Part shown: piece by piece, positions 63,853 through 64,000 of the stretch
Layout: each line of letters starts with the position of its first letter
How positions within the stretch are numbered: position 1 is the stretch's first letter
DNA from: Candidatus Eiseniibacteriota bacterium
Lineage (GTDB): Bacteria > Orphanbacterota > Orphanbacteria > Orphanbacterales > Orphanbacteraceae
Direction: 5' to 3'
Assembly (NCBI GenBank): GCA_024276995.1
Contig: JAJRWB010000012.1
Span: 1-64,000, forward strand
DNA length: 64,000 bases
Notes under the pieces: model-generated
The model's input: the letters and a program-made list of their open reading frames with translations, nothing else
What the model was told of the DNA's origin: nothing
The model's database searches: none
Program-made: the position numbers and the translations under genes

Positions 63853-64000
63853 GCACTTTCGGCGGAGCGATAGGGCGTGTCTACGCCGCGGCGCTTTACG
63901 AACTGGCCCGCGACGGTGGTGCCCTCGAGGAGCGACTCGAGGAAGTGCGCGCCCTGGCGGGGGTGATCGACCGGGAAAAGGGTCTTCGAGAAATCCTCAC
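63849..64000 (+). CDS. atpH: ATP synthase subunit delta (AtpH), N-terminal part
   Basis: The first 50 codons of subunit delta, cut by the window end. It starts at GTG 63849 and carries GRVYAAALYELARDGGALEE, the YAxALYELA signature of the delta/OSCP N-domain, which caps the F1 head. The remaining subunits are expected downstream. Confidence 0.9.
   Translation, partial: MSTFGGAIGRVYAAALYELARDGGALEERLEEVRALAGVIDREKGLREIL

Overview
The window is a high-GC chromosome segment of a Gram-negative bacterium. A TonB-dependent receptor, an outer-membrane barrel protein, envelope O-acylation genes and glycan genes indicate two membranes. A complete menaquinone operon, an acyl-CoA dehydrogenase and the start of an F-type ATP synthase operon indicate respiratory energy metabolism. 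Glycogen (glgC) and polyphosphate (ppx, ppk2) genes indicate storage. The mix suggests a deep-branching lineage of the FCB type (Krumholzibacteriota or Eisenbacteria would fit), but that placement is inference. Genes are packed tightly with many 1-20 nt overlaps (ATGA, GTGA, TTGA), and TTG and GTG starts are common.

Layout. 1-337: tail of an SGNH-like protein. 440-3480: convergent acyl-CoA dehydrogenase and acyl-CoA synthetase. 3624-8672: GT-C transferase, then an MBOAT acyltransferase with two tandem SGNH partners. 8761-9933: outer-membrane barrel gene broken by one in-frame TAG. 9925-12917: YfiR-like protein and a CHASE8-like hybrid kinase. 13142-16155: FecA-like receptor and a DtxR/IdeR-type regulator with two matching operator-like palindromes. 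16151-20275: first glycan block (two GT4, one flippase, one small ORF). 20422-22474: oligoendopeptidase F and a zinc ribbon. 22523-30766: menFDHBACE operon. 31013-47974: second, much larger glycan locus with a sulfotransferase, flippase, two radical SAM/SPASM proteins, eight glycosyltransferases, a TPR-bearing GT-C protein, a sulfatase-fold protein and an APH-fold kinase. 47994-51064: nucleotide-transporter-like HEAT-repeat protein and a cyclic-nucleotide-binding partner. 51202-53559: ppx and ppk2, convergent. 53589-57446: cstA and glgC, divergent, then a TerB-DnaJ protein. 57486-61219: RsbU-type phosphatase, PLD-like protein and a damaged GT39 gene. 61401 to the end: atp operon (two subunit-I-like genes, atpB, atpE, atpF, partial atpH).

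How it fits together. Reducing equivalents from acyl-CoA oxidation would enter a menaquinone pool and support the proton-type ATP synthase. The two glycan loci flank the men operon and contain the parts for making, decorating, flipping and modifying an elaborate surface glycan. The iron regulator and its palindromes tie the TonB receptor to iron status.

The most striking feature is interruption of otherwise normal genes: an in-frame TAG in the barrel gene, an in-frame TAG in atpB before its essential arginine, and a TGA plus a one-base frameshift in the GT39 gene. TAG ends seven reading frames in the window, so global reassignment is not supported. Sequence error, recent decay or local readthrough remain open. 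I saw no tRNA, rRNA, CRISPR array, insertion sequence or riboswitch.
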